Source: Pseudomonas sp. Au-Pse12 (lineage in GTDB: Bacteria > Pseudomonadota > Gammaproteobacteria > Pseudomonadales > Pseudomonadaceae). From it: a DNA stretch of 64,000 bases. The DNA lies in contig NZ_JAJTTH010000012.1 of NCBI RefSeq assembly GCF_021341665.1, forward strand, positions 156,206 to 220,205, read 5' to 3'. Within the stretch, counting starts at the first letter, position 1, and every line of letters begins with the position of its first letter. The position numbers were made by a program, and so were the translations under genes. The notes under the pieces were generated by a model, which saw only the letters and a list, made by a program, of their open reading frames with translations, was not told the DNA's origin and did no database searches. Positions 46,587 to 54,785 of this stretch are shown here, in pieces.

Positions 46587-47401
46587 GTGCGTTCGAGCAG
46601 CTGTTCCCGGGGCGTCTGCCGCGGCTGGTGATGTTCGACCTGGATGGCACCTTGGTCGATTCGGTGCCGGACCTCGCTGCCGCCGTGGATCAAATGCTGC
46701 TCAAGCTGGGGCGCAAGCCTGCGGGAATCGAAGCGGTGCGCGAGTGGGTCGGCAACGGTGCGCCGATGTTGGTGCGCCGGGCCCTGGCCAACAGCCTGGA
46801 TGCCCAGGGCGTCGACGATGTCGAGGCCGAGCACGCCCTTGAGTTGTTCAACAGCGCCTACGAGGACAGCCATGAGCTGACCGTGGTCTATCCCGGTGCC
46901 CGCGAAACCCTCAAGTGGCTGCACAAGCAGGGCGTGGAAATGGCCCTGATCACCAACAAGCCCGAGCGTTTCGTGGCCCCCTTGCTGGATCAGATGAAGA
47001 TCGGCCGGTATTTCCGCTGGATCATCGGTGGCGACACCCTGCCGCAAAAGAAACCCGACCCGGCGGCGCTGTTCTTCGTGATGAAGATGGCCAGCGTGCC
47101 GGCTTCGCAATCACTGTTCGTCGGCGACTCGCGCAGTGACGTGCTGGCGGCCAAGGCGGCGGGAGTCAAGTGCGTAGCGCTGAGCTATGGCTACAACCAT
47201 GGCCGGCCGATTGCCGAAGAGCTGCCGGCGCTGGTGATCGACGACTTGCGGGCGCTGATCCCCGGTTGCTTAGAACCTGCCGCTGAGATAACGTTGCCCG
47301 ACGCTGTTCCATCCCCTTCTGGAAACTCCATCGTGGTGGTCACTCGCAAACTCTGGATGAAAGTCATCAAGGCCCTGGCCCGTTGGCGTTGGCGCGCCTG
47401 A
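46583..47401 (+). CDS. gph: phosphoglycolate phosphatase
   Basis: This 272-aa HAD hydrolase has motif I (FDLDGTLVDS), ALITNKPE and motif IV (FVGDSRSDVLAAKAAG). It dephosphorylates 2-phosphoglycolate formed during DNA 3'-end repair or by oxygenation. The last 45 residues extend beyond the HAD fold and end MKVIKALARWRWRA. This tail contains tandem Trp codons and may exist because the DNA doubles as the trp leader (see 47332-47426). Confidence 0.94.
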   Translation: MSAFEQLFPGRLPRLVMFDLDGTLVDSVPDLAAAVDQMLLKLGRKPAGIEAVREWVGNGAPMLVRRALANSLDAQGVDDVEAEHALELFNSAYEDSHELTVVYPGARETLKWLHKQGVEMALITNKPERFVAPLLDQMKIGRYFRWIIGGDTLPQKKPDPAALFFVMKMASVPASQSLFVGDSRSDVLAAKAAGVKCVALSYGYNHGRPIAEELPALVIDDLRALIPGCLEPAAEITLPDAVPSPSGNSIVVVTRKLWMKVIKALARWRWRA

Positions 47402-47426
47402 TTTTTGTCTGGCCGGCCCTGCCGGC
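47332..47426 (+). promoter_or_regulatory. trpL: candidate trp attenuation leader embedded in the 3' end of gph
   Basis: In frame with gph, ATG 47357 to TGA 47401 encodes MKVIKALARWRWRA with two closely spaced Trp codons. A GTG at 47332 would add a third Trp codon. Downstream, GGCCGGCC and GCCGG/CCGGC (47412-47426) stems and the GGCCCTGGCC within the leader can pair alternatively. trpE starts 71 bases after the stop. Attenuation of trpE is established in P. putida. Confidence 0.6.
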
Positions 47427-47472
47427 ATGTTTGCATACCTGACTGTTAGACCCTCAAGCCACGAGGCACCCC

Positions 47473-48960
47473 ATGATTCGCGAAGAATTCCTGCGTTTGG
47501 CTGCAGCCGGTTACAACCGTATCCCGCTGGCCTGCGAGACCCTTGCCGACTTCGACACCCCGCTGTCGATCTACCTGAAACTGGCCGATCAGCCCAACTC
47601 CTACTTGCTGGAGTCGGTGCAGGGCGGTGAGAAGTGGGGGCGTTATTCGATCATCGGCCTGCCGTGCCGTACCGTGCTGCGGGTGCACGGCTTCCAGGTC
47701 AGCGTGACCCACGATGGCGTGGAGATCGAACGCCATGAAGTGGCCGACCCGCTGACCTTCGTCGAGGAATTCAAAGCCCGCTACAACGTGCCGACCATCG
47801 CCGGCCTGCCGCGTTTCAACGGCGGCCTGGTGGGCTATTTCGGTTATGACTGCGTGCGTTATGTCGAGCCGCGCCTGGGCCAGTGCCCGAACCCGGACCC
47901 GATCGGCGTGCCGGATATCTTGCTGATGGTCTCCGATGCGGTGGTGGTGTTCGACAACCTGGCGGGCAAGATGCACGCCATCGTGCTGGCCGACCCGAGC
48001 CAGGACAACGCCTTCGAAGCCGGCCAGGCGCGCTTGCAGGAGTTGCTGGCCCAGCTGCGCCAGCCAATCACCCCGCGCCCGGGGCTGGACTTCAGCCAAC
48101 AGCAGGCCGCCGATCCGGTCTTCCGCTCCAGTTTCACTCAGGCGGATTACGAGCGGGCCGTGGACACCATCAAGGAATACATCCTGGCCGGTGACTGCAT
48201 GCAGGTGGTGCCGTCGCAGCGCATGTCCATCGACTTTTCGGCCGCGCCCATCGACCTGTACCGGGCGCTGCGCTGCTTCAACCCGACGCCTTACATGTAC
48301 TTCTTCAACTTCGGTGACTTCCACGTAGTGGGCAGTTCGCCGGAAGTGCTGGTGCGGGTCGAGGACAACCTGATTACCGTACGGCCGATTGCCGGTACCC
48401 GCCCGCGGGGGGCTACCGAGGAAGCCGACCTGGCCCTGGAACAGGACCTGCTGTCGGACGACAAGGAAATTGCCGAGCACCTGATGCTGATCGACCTGGG
48501 GCGCAACGACACCGGTCGCGTATCCGAAATCGGCAGCGTGAAGCTCACCGAGAAGATGGTCATCGAGCGCTATTCCAACGTGATGCACATCGTCTCCAAC
48601 GTCACCGGCCAACTGAAGTCCGGCCTGACGGCGATGGATGCGCTGCGGGCGATCCTGCCAGCGGGGACGTTGTCCGGGGCGCCGAAGATCCGCGCGATGG
48701 AAATCATCGACGAGCTGGAACCGGTCAAGCGTGGAGTCTACGGCGGCGCCGTCGGCTACTTCGCCTGGAACGGCAACATGGACACCGCGATTGCCATTCG
48801 CACGGCGGTGATCAAGAACGGCGAGCTGCATGTACAGGCCGGCGGCGGGATTGTTGCCGACTCGGTGCCGACCCTGGAGTGGGAAGAGACGCTGAACAAG
48901 CGTCGCGCGATGTTCCGTGCCGTGGCACTGGCTGAACAAACCCCCGCATCCAAGGCTTGA
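47473..48960 (+). CDS. trpE: anthranilate synthase component I
   Basis: This 495-aa chorismate-utilising enzyme converts chorismate and ammonia (from TrpG) to anthranilate. The N-terminal LLESVQGGEKWGRYS carries the LLES element used in tryptophan feedback inhibition. The chorismate-binding core includes GTRPRGATEEAD, DLGRNDTGRVS and GTLSGAPKIRAMEII. Only 13 bases separate it from trpG, unlike PAO1 where a pyocin cluster intervenes. Confidence 0.97.
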   Translation: MIREEFLRLAAAGYNRIPLACETLADFDTPLSIYLKLADQPNSYLLESVQGGEKWGRYSIIGLPCRTVLRVHGFQVSVTHDGVEIERHEVADPLTFVEEFKARYNVPTIAGLPRFNGGLVGYFGYDCVRYVEPRLGQCPNPDPIGVPDILLMVSDAVVVFDNLAGKMHAIVLADPSQDNAFEAGQARLQELLAQLRQPITPRPGLDFSQQQAADPVFRSSFTQADYERAVDTIKEYILAGDCMQVVPSQRMSIDFSAAPIDLYRALRCFNPTPYMYFFNFGDFHVVGSSPEVLVRVEDNLITVRPIAGTRPRGATEEADLALEQDLLSDDKEIAEHLMLIDLGRNDTGRVSEIGSVKLTEKMVIERYSNVMHIVSNVTGQLKSGLTAMDALRAILPAGTLSGAPKIRAMEIIDELEPVKRGVYGGAVGYFAWNGNMDTAIAIRTAVIKNGELHVQAGGGIVADSVPTLEWEETLNKRRAMFRAVALAEQTPASKA

Positions 48961-48973
48961 GGAGTTTCCATAA

Positions 48974-49567
48974 ATGTTGCTGATGATCGATAACTACGAC
49001 TCCTTCACCTACAACGTCGTCCAGTACCTGGGCGAGTTGGGAGCCGAGGTGAAAGTGGTGCGCAATGACGAACTGACCGTGGCCCAGATCGAGGCGCTCA
49101 AGCCCGAGCGCATTGTGGTCTCGCCCGGCCCTTGCACACCGACCGAAGCCGGTATCTCCATCGAGGCGATCAAACATTTCGCCGGCAAGCTGCCGATTCT
49201 GGGCGTGTGCCTGGGGCACCAGTCCATCGGCCAGGCCTTTGGCGGCCAGGTGGTACGGGCTCGGCAAGTGATGCATGGCAAGACCAGCCCGGTGTTCCAT
49301 CGTGACCAGGGCGTATTCACCGGCCTGAACATGCCACTGACCGTGACCCGCTATCACTCGCTGGTGGTCAAGCGTGAAAGTCTGCCCGAGTGCCTGGAGG
49401 TCACGGCCTGGACTCAACTGGAAGACGGCGCCGTCGACGAGATCATGGGGCTGCGCCACAAGACGCTGAATATCGAGGGTGTGCAATTTCACCCCGAGTC
49501 TATTCTCACCGAGCAGGGCCACGAGCTGTTCGCCAACTTCCTCAAACAGAGCGGCGGCACGCGCTAA
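48974..49567 (+). CDS. trpG: anthranilate synthase component II (glutamine amidotransferase)
   Basis: This 197-aa class I amidotransferase has catalytic Cys in GVCLGHQSIGQAFGG and the His/Glu pair in FHPESILTE. It supplies ammonia to TrpE and probably also to PabB, as TrpG/PabA proteins often do. GAGG stands upstream. It begins a closely packed trpG-trpD-trpC unit. Confidence 0.97.
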   Translation: MLLMIDNYDSFTYNVVQYLGELGAEVKVVRNDELTVAQIEALKPERIVVSPGPCTPTEAGISIEAIKHFAGKLPILGVCLGHQSIGQAFGGQVVRARQVMHGKTSPVFHRDQGVFTGLNMPLTVTRYHSLVVKRESLPECLEVTAWTQLEDGAVDEIMGLRHKTLNIEGVQFHPESILTEQGHELFANFLKQSGGTR

Positions 49568-49576
49568 GGACTTTTC

Positions 49577-50626
49577 ATGGATATCAAGACTGCCCTGAGC
49601 CGTATCGTCGGCCACCTGGACCTGAGCACCGATGAAATGCGTTCGGTGATGCGCGAGATCATGACCGGCCAATGCACCGATGCGCAGATTGGCGCCTTCA
49701 TGATGGCCATGCGCATGAAAAGCGAAAGCATCGATGAAATCGTCGGCGCGGTCTCGGTCATGCGCGAACTGGCGGACAAGGTCGAGCTGAAAACCCTCGA
49801 CGGCGTGGTGGATGTCGTCGGCACCGGCGGTGACGGCGCGAACATCTTCAACGTTTCCACGGCTTCCTCCTTTGTGGTCGCCGCGGCCGGTTGCACCGTG
49901 GCCAAGCACGGCAATCGTGCGGTATCCGGCAAGAGCGGCAGCGCCGACCTGCTGGAGGCCGCCGGTATCTACCTGAACCTGACCCCGGTTCAGGTGGCGC
50001 GTTGCATCGACAACGTCGGTATCGGCTTCATGTTTGCCCAGTCCCACCACGGGGCGATGAAATACGCCGCCGGCCCGCGTCGCGACCTTGGCCTGCGTAC
50101 CCTGTTCAACATGCTCGGCCCGCTTACGAATCCGGCCGGTGTGAAGCATCAGGTGGTTGGCGTGTTCACCCAGGCCTTGTGCCGGCCGTTGGCCGAAGTC
50201 TTGCAGCGCCTGGGCAGCAAGCACGTCTTGGTGGTGCATTCCCAGGACGGCCTGGACGAGTTCAGCCTGGCTGCGCCGACCTATGTGGCCGAACTGAAGA
50301 ATGACCAGATCAGCGAATACTGGGTACAGCCCGAGGACCTGGGCATGAAGAGCCAGAGCCTGTTTGGCCTGGTGGTGGAAAGCCCGGCGGCCTCGTTGGA
50401 GCTGATCCGCGATGCCTTGGGGCGCCGCAAGACCGAGCATGGCCAGAAGGCCGCCGAAATGATTGTGCTCAATGCCGGTGCGGCGCTGTATGCCGCGGAC
50501 CATGCCAGCAGCCTGAAAGAGGGCGTGGCCCTGGCTCACGATGCTTTGCACACCGGCCTGGCCCGGGAAAAGCTCGAAGAGCTGGGCGCCTTTACCGCGG
50601 TGTTCAAGCAGGAGAATGAAGGATGA
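49577..50626 (+). CDS. trpD: anthranilate phosphoribosyltransferase
   Basis: The 349-aa enzyme transfers phosphoribose from PRPP to anthranilate. It has the PRPP/Mg site VGTGGDGANIFNVST, KHGNRAVSGKSGSADLLEA and the DE-containing QDGLDEFSL. It starts nine bases after trpG and overlaps trpC by four bases. Confidence 0.97.
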   Translation: MDIKTALSRIVGHLDLSTDEMRSVMREIMTGQCTDAQIGAFMMAMRMKSESIDEIVGAVSVMRELADKVELKTLDGVVDVVGTGGDGANIFNVSTASSFVVAAAGCTVAKHGNRAVSGKSGSADLLEAAGIYLNLTPVQVARCIDNVGIGFMFAQSHHGAMKYAAGPRRDLGLRTLFNMLGPLTNPAGVKHQVVGVFTQALCRPLAEVLQRLGSKHVLVVHSQDGLDEFSLAAPTYVAELKNDQISEYWVQPEDLGMKSQSLFGLVVESPAASLELIRDALGRRKTEHGQKAAEMIVLNAGAALYAADHASSLKEGVALAHDALHTGLAREKLEELGAFTAVFKQENEG

Positions 50627-51459
50627 GTGTGCCGACAGTTCTGGAAAAGATCCTCGCCCGCAAGGTTGAGGAAGTTGCCGAGCGCAGCGCGCGCGTCAGT
50701 CTGGCCGAGCTGGAAACCCTGGCGCGTGCGGCCGATGCGCCACGCGGTTTCGCCCGTGCCTTGCAGGAACAGGTCAAGCTCAAGCAGCCGGCGGTGATCG
50801 CCGAGATCAAGAAGGCTTCGCCCAGCAAAGGCGTGATCCGCGAGCACTTCGTTCCAGCCGACATCGCCAAGAGCTATGAGAAAGGCGGCGCTACCTGCCT
50901 GTCGGTATTGACCGATGTCGATTTTTTCCAGGGGGCCGATGCCTACCTGCAGCAGGCCCGTGCGGCCTGCAAGCTGCCGGTGATCCGCAAGGACTTCATG
51001 ATCGATCCGTACCAGATCGTCGAGGCGCGCGCCCTGGGCGCCGATTGCGTGCTGCTGATTGTCGCTGCGCTGGATGATGCGCGGATGGCGGAGCTGGCTG
51101 CCGTGGCCAAGGGCGTTGGCCTGGATGTCCTGGTGGAGGTGCACGATGGCGATGAGCTGGAGCGGGCGCTGAAGACCCTCGACACACCGCTGGTCGGGGT
51201 CAACAACCGTAACCTGCACACCTTTGACGTGGATCTGGAAACCACTCTCGACCTGCTGCCGCGGATTCCCCGCGACCGCCTGGTGATCACCGAGAGCGGC
51301 ATTCTCAACCGGGCTGATGTCGAGTTGATGGAAATCAGCGATGTTTATTCGTTCCTGGTGGGCGAGGCGTTCATGCGCGCCGAAAGCCCGGGCAGCGAAT
51401 TGCAGCGCCTATTCTTCCCGGAACGCGGTGTGCCGGTCAGCGGCTCGACCCTGGACTGA
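50623..51459 (+). CDS. trpC: indole-3-glycerol phosphate synthase
   Basis: This 278-aa monofunctional IGPS (no fused TrpF) has PAVIAEIKKASPSKG, the active-site VIRKDFMIDPYQI and ITESGIL segments, and GEAFMRA. It closes the indole ring. Its ATG overlaps the trpD stop, and a strong terminator follows, so trpGDC end here. Confidence 0.97.
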   Translation: MSVPTVLEKILARKVEEVAERSARVSLAELETLARAADAPRGFARALQEQVKLKQPAVIAEIKKASPSKGVIREHFVPADIAKSYEKGGATCLSVLTDVDFFQGADAYLQQARAACKLPVIRKDFMIDPYQIVEARALGADCVLLIVAALDDARMAELAAVAKGVGLDVLVEVHDGDELERALKTLDTPLVGVNNRNLHTFDVDLETTLDLLPRIPRDRLVITESGILNRADVELMEISDVYSFLVGEAFMRAESPGSELQRLFFPERGVPVSGSTLD

Positions 51460-51475
51460 ACCCGTGACGATGAAC

Positions 51476-51497
51476 AAGCCGGCGATGCCGGCTTTTT
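51476..51497 (+). terminator. rho-independent terminator of trpGDC
   Basis: AAGCCGGC, loop GAT, GCCGGCTT and TTT lie 16 bases after the trpC stop. The stem is perfect. Confidence 0.88.
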
Positions 51498-51525
51498 CAT
51501 GCCTTAGACAAAGGATTTGACTGCC

Positions 51526-52227
51526 ATGACCCAACCCCTTGCCCTGACTGTCGAAGCCGGCCTGCAGGCCGAACAGGATCTGCTGGCCCAGGTGTGCGCT
51601 GGCGAGCAGGCGTTCGGCCTGCTGTTCTGGCAACCCAGTGACCGGGCGTTGGTGATGCCCCGGCGCTTGAGCCGGTTACCGGGGTTCGAACGTGCCTGCG
51701 AGGCGTCGGCCGCCAATGGCTGGCCAGTATTGCTGCGGGAAACCGGTGGCGAGCCGGTGCCGCAGTCGGCGGCCACGGTGAACATTGCCCTGGTCTACGC
51801 TCCGCCGCGCAGCGAGGGGGATCAGGGGCGGATTGAAACCGCCTACCTGCGTCTATGCCAGCCGATTTTTGACTTGCTCAGCGAACTGGGGGGGCATCCG
51901 TCGTTGGGTGAAGTGGAAGGCGCGTTCTGCGACGGTCGGTTCAATGTCAACCTGGACGGGCGCAAGATGGTCGGCACCGCCCAGCGCTGGCGCCAGAGCA
52001 AGGGCGGGCAGCGGCCCGTCGGCCTGGTGCATGGCGCGTTGCTGTTGGACAACGAGCGCGATTCGATGGTGGGCGCGGTCAATGCCTTTAATCAGGCCTG
52101 TGGCCTGGAGCAGCGTTGCCGGGCCGAAAGCCATATTGCCCTGCATGAAGCCTTTGCAGCGCCTGATGCGCTGGCGCGGCTGGACAGCCTGTACCGGCAG
52201 ATGCTCAAGGGCTTCCTGCCGGGTTAA
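51526..52227 (+). CDS. lipoate-protein ligase A-like protein (BPL/LplA/LipB fold)
   Basis: This 233-aa protein shows the lipoyl/biotin ligase fold, with the conserved lysine segment NVNLDGRKMVGTAQRWRQ and GEVEGAFCDGRFNV before it. That suggests lipoate or octanoate binding and transfer, though a true LplA activity is unproven. From memory it has no counterpart between trpC and vfr in PAO1. AAGG lies 11 bases before the ATG. Its stop codon overlaps that of vfr on the other strand. Confidence 0.75.
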   Translation: MTQPLALTVEAGLQAEQDLLAQVCAGEQAFGLLFWQPSDRALVMPRRLSRLPGFERACEASAANGWPVLLRETGGEPVPQSAATVNIALVYAPPRSEGDQGRIETAYLRLCQPIFDLLSELGGHPSLGEVEGAFCDGRFNVNLDGRKMVGTAQRWRQSKGGQRPVGLVHGALLLDNERDSMVGAVNAFNQACGLEQRCRAESHIALHEAFAAPDALARLDSLYRQMLKGFLPG

Positions 52228-52868
52228 CGGGTGCCGAACACCACCATGGTCTTGCCCTTGACGTGAACCAGGTTGCGTTCTTCCAGGTCCTTGAGGACGC
52301 GGCCGACCATTTCCCGTGAACAACCGACGATCCGGCCGATTTCCTGGCGGGTGATCTTGATCTGCATGCCATCCGGGTGAGTCATGGCGTCCGGTTGCTT
52401 GCACAACTCCAGCAGGCAGCGGGCCACTCGCCCGGTCACGTCGAAGAATGCCAGGTCGCCGACCTTGCGCGTGGTGTTGCGCAGGCGCTGGGCGATCTGC
52501 CCGCTGAGCACATAGAGAATGTCCGGATCGTTCTGCGACAGTTCGCGGAACTTGGCGTAGCTGATTTCCGCCACTTCGCATTCCACCTTGGCGCGTACCC
52601 AGGCGCTGCGCTGTTGCTCGTGCCCGGCTTCTTCGAAGAGCCCCAGTTCGCCGAAGAAGTCTCCGGCGTTGAGGTAGGCGATGATCATTTCCCGGCCGTC
52701 ATCGTCTTCGATCAGGATGGTCACCGATCCCTTGATGATGAAGTACAGGCTGTCGGATACATCACCGGCGCAGATGATGTTGCTCTTGGCCTGATACCGA
52801 CGGCGTTGACAGTGCATGAGCAACTTGTCGAGATTTTTGATCCTGGGGGTGGGGGCAATAGCAACCAT
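52224..52868 (-). CDS. vfr: cAMP-responsive global regulator Vfr (Crp family)
   Basis: The 214-aa protein has an N-terminal cyclic-nucleotide-binding domain (GDFFGELGLFEEAG and RSAWVRAKVECEVAEI, which include the cAMP phosphate-binding Glu and Arg) and a C-terminal HTH (ITRQEIGRIVGCSREMVGRVLKDLEE). It matches P. aeruginosa Vfr and enteric Crp in length and motifs. The open frame extends to 52958, but MVAIAPTPRIK at 52868 is the family start. It is divergent from the OsmC gene. Confidence 0.95.
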   Translation of the reverse strand: MVAIAPTPRIKNLDKLLMHCQRRRYQAKSNIICAGDVSDSLYFIIKGSVTILIEDDDGREMIIAYLNAGDFFGELGLFEEAGHEQQRSAWVRAKVECEVAEISYAKFRELSQNDPDILYVLSGQIAQRLRNTTRKVGDLAFFDVTGRVARCLLELCKQPDAMTHPDGMQIKITRQEIGRIVGCSREMVGRVLKDLEERNLVHVKGKTMVVFGTR

Positions 52869-52939
52869 GGTTGTATCCCGAAAAGACTGCACGGTATGAG
52901 GTGTTTTTTTTATGGGACGTGAAACGAAGGTATTGAACG

Positions 52940-52954
52940 CTGGCGATGCGCCAG
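52940..52954. repeat. short perfect dyad upstream of vfr
   Basis: CTGGCG-ATG-CGCCAG is a 6-3-6 perfect palindrome about 70 bases before the vfr start, followed by a partial TTGGCG repeat. It could be an operator or a 5' UTR hairpin. I did not find a convincing TGTGA-N6-TCACA Vfr/CRP site in the 52869-53104 interval. Confidence 0.45.
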
Positions 52955-53104
52955 TCATTTGGCGTCAGCTTAACAGACACATCCTTGGCCTAATTAAGAT
53001 TTTTCTTACTCAGGGCCGGTAATGGGGGACAAACGGTCAATGCGCTGTGGGTGGAAACCCCTGTGCTAAGCTGGCGACCCTTTTTTAACAGTGGAGTCTT
53101 GGCG

Positions 53105-53527
53105 ATGAAGGCACGCATCCAATGGGCTGGCGAAGCCATGTTCCTCGGCGAGTCGGGCAGTGGCCATGTGGTGGTGATGGATGGTCCGCCGGAAGCCGGT
53201 GGCCGCAACCTGGGTGTTCGCCCGATGGAAATGCTCCTGCTCGGTGTGGGCGGTTGCAGCAACTTCGATGTGGTCAGCATTCTGAAGAAATCGCGTCAGG
53301 CGGTTGAAAGCTGCGAGGCGTTCCTCGATGCCGAGCGCGCCACCGAAGATCCCAAGGTTTTCACCAAGATCCACATGCATTTCGTGGTCAAGGGCCGGGG
53401 CTTGAAAGAAGCGCAGGTCAAGCGGGCCATCGAGCTGTCTGCGGAGAAATACTGCTCGGCGTCGATCATGCTTGGCGCTGCTGGCGTGGCCATCACTCAC
53501 GATTACGAAATCGTCGAGCTGGGCTGA
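53105..53527 (+). CDS. OsmC family protein
   Basis: This 140-aa OsmC/YhfA-like protein has the two conserved Cys regions (GVGGCSNFDVVSIL and EKYCSASIML) expected for a peroxidatic Cys pair. It may reduce organic hydroperoxides, though the YhfA subgroup is less well defined than Ohr/OsmC. The start is ATG 53105; a GTG at 53051 only extends into promoter DNA. Two terminators follow within 60 bases. Confidence 0.9.
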   Translation: MKARIQWAGEAMFLGESGSGHVVVMDGPPEAGGRNLGVRPMEMLLLGVGGCSNFDVVSILKKSRQAVESCEAFLDAERATEDPKVFTKIHMHFVVKGRGLKEAQVKRAIELSAEKYCSASIMLGAAGVAITHDYEIVELG

Positions 53528-53543
53528 ACCCGCGCGGGTTTTT
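53528..53543 (+). terminator. short GC palindrome with T run after the OsmC gene
   Basis: ACCCGCGCGGGT followed by T4-5 begins immediately after the stop codon. The arms are short and nearly self-complementary. Confidence 0.45.
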
Positions 53544-53553
53544 GCGGCAAAAG

Positions 53554-53582
53554 AAAAGGGCGCTTCGATAGCGCCCTTTTTT
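53554..53582. terminator. bidirectional terminator between the OsmC gene and coq7
   Basis: AAAAGGGCGCT, loop TCGAT, AGCGCCCTTTT and two more T form a perfect 11-bp stem with A and T tails suitable for both convergent genes. Confidence 0.88.
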
Positions 53583-53601
53583 GTGCCCGGAGTTTCTGTG
53601 G

Positions 53602-54249
53602 TCAGATCCGGTAGGTGCTTTTGGTCATGACCTTGGCCAACAGGCTCATGCCGAACTTCACCGGTGCCGGGAAGCGGAAGCCGCCGGCTTCGAGGGCGGT
53701 TTCTGCGTGGTGTTCTTCGTCGATGCGCATCTGTTCGAGAATCGCCCGGGATTTTTCGTCCTCGGCCGGCAGTTGTTCCAGATGCTCGTTCAGGTGCTTG
53801 CACACCTGGTCCTCGGTGGCGGCCACAAACCCCAGGCTGACCTTGTCGCTGATCAGGCCGGCGGCGGCGCCGATACCGAAGGACAAACCATAGAACAGCG
53901 GGTTGAGCACGCTCGGGTGGCTGCCCAACTGACGGATGCGTTGTTCGCACCAGGCCAGGTGGTCGATTTCCTCTTCCGCGGCATGCTCCATGGCCTGGCG
54001 GACCCGAGGCAGCTTGGCGGTCAGGGCCTGGCCCTGGTACAGCGCCTGGGCACAGACTTCCCCGGTGTGGTTGATGCGCATCAGGCCGGCCACGTGGCGG
54101 GTGTCCTCGTCACTCATCTGCGCTTCCGGCTGCACGATGGCCGGCGACGGGCGATAAGGTTGGCCGCTGAAAGGCAGTAGCGTGCGCATGGCCATATCGG
54201 CTTGCAGCAGCAGGCGGTCGATCGGCGAGTAGTGACGTTGGGTAGTCAT
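53602..54249 (-). CDS. coq7: 3-demethoxyubiquinol 3-hydroxylase Coq7
   Basis: This 215-aa di-iron protein of the Coq7 family performs a late ring hydroxylation in ubiquinone synthesis. The iron ligands are visible in two halves: the NHTGEVCAQALYQG and EEEIDHLAWC region, and IDEEHHAETALEAGG. A hydrophobic patch (YGLSFGIGAAAGLI) suits membrane access to the quinone. The ATG at 54249 has GGAG upstream. In PAO1 speD lies between the OsmC gene and coq7; it is absent here. Confidence 0.95.
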   Translation of the reverse strand: MTTQRHYSPIDRLLLQADMAMRTLLPFSGQPYRPSPAIVQPEAQMSDEDTRHVAGLMRINHTGEVCAQALYQGQALTAKLPRVRQAMEHAAEEEIDHLAWCEQRIRQLGSHPSVLNPLFYGLSFGIGAAAGLISDKVSLGFVAATEDQVCKHLNEHLEQLPAEDEKSRAILEQMRIDEEHHAETALEAGGFRFPAPVKFGMSLLAKVMTKSTYRI

Positions 54250-54376
54250 GCTTATCTCCGGGAGGAATCTCGGCGGCCAGTTTACTCCAATCAATGGAGC
54301 GAAAACTGCGCTGGATCAGCGCACCCTCGTCCAGGACGGTCCGAGAGGGCGCTGCGCAAGGGCGGCGTCGGGGCAA

Positions 54377-54715
54377 TCAGCCCGGCGGCCAGTTCATCTG
54401 GCGCTGACCCAGTACGTGCATGTGAATGTGGTAGACGGTTTGTCCACCCAGTTCGTTGCAGTTCATCACCACGCGGAAGCCGTCTTCACAGCCCTGCTCC
54501 TTGGCCAGGCGTTGGGCAGTGAACAGAATGTGCCCGGCCAGGGCCTTGTCGTCCTCGGTGAGGTCGTTGAGGGTGCGGATGGGTTTCTTCGGGATCACCA
54601 GGAAATGCACCGGCGCTTGCGGGGCAATATCGTGGAAGGCCAGAACCTGGTCATCCTCGTAGATGATCTTCGCGGGTATTTCTCTGTTGATGATCTTGGT
54701 GAACAGAGTATCCAC
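54377..54715 (-). CDS. HIT family protein (HinT-like)
   Basis: This 112-aa protein has the histidine-triad motif HIHMHVLG near its C-terminus and begins DTLFTKIINREIPAKIIYEDD, the HinT/PKCI subfamily of purine nucleoside phosphoramidases. The GTG at 54715 with GGAG eight bases upstream is chosen; the ORF is open to 54763 without support. Confidence 0.93.
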   Translation of the reverse strand: MDTLFTKIINREIPAKIIYEDDQVLAFHDIAPQAPVHFLVIPKKPIRTLNDLTEDDKALAGHILFTAQRLAKEQGCEDGFRVVMNCNELGGQTVYHIHMHVLGQRQMNWPPG

Positions 54716-54785
54716 AGCTGTTTCTCCATTGGGTTGGTCCGGGGCGAGTGTACTCAGGTGCACAGGGTGCGCCCAGCCCCGACCG

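Noticed and set aside
52869..53104. CRP/Vfr autoregulatory site in the vfr-OsmC gap
   Set aside because: No sequence approaches TGTGA-N6-TCACA. The only clear dyad there, CTGGCGATGCGCCAG, does not resemble a Vfr site.
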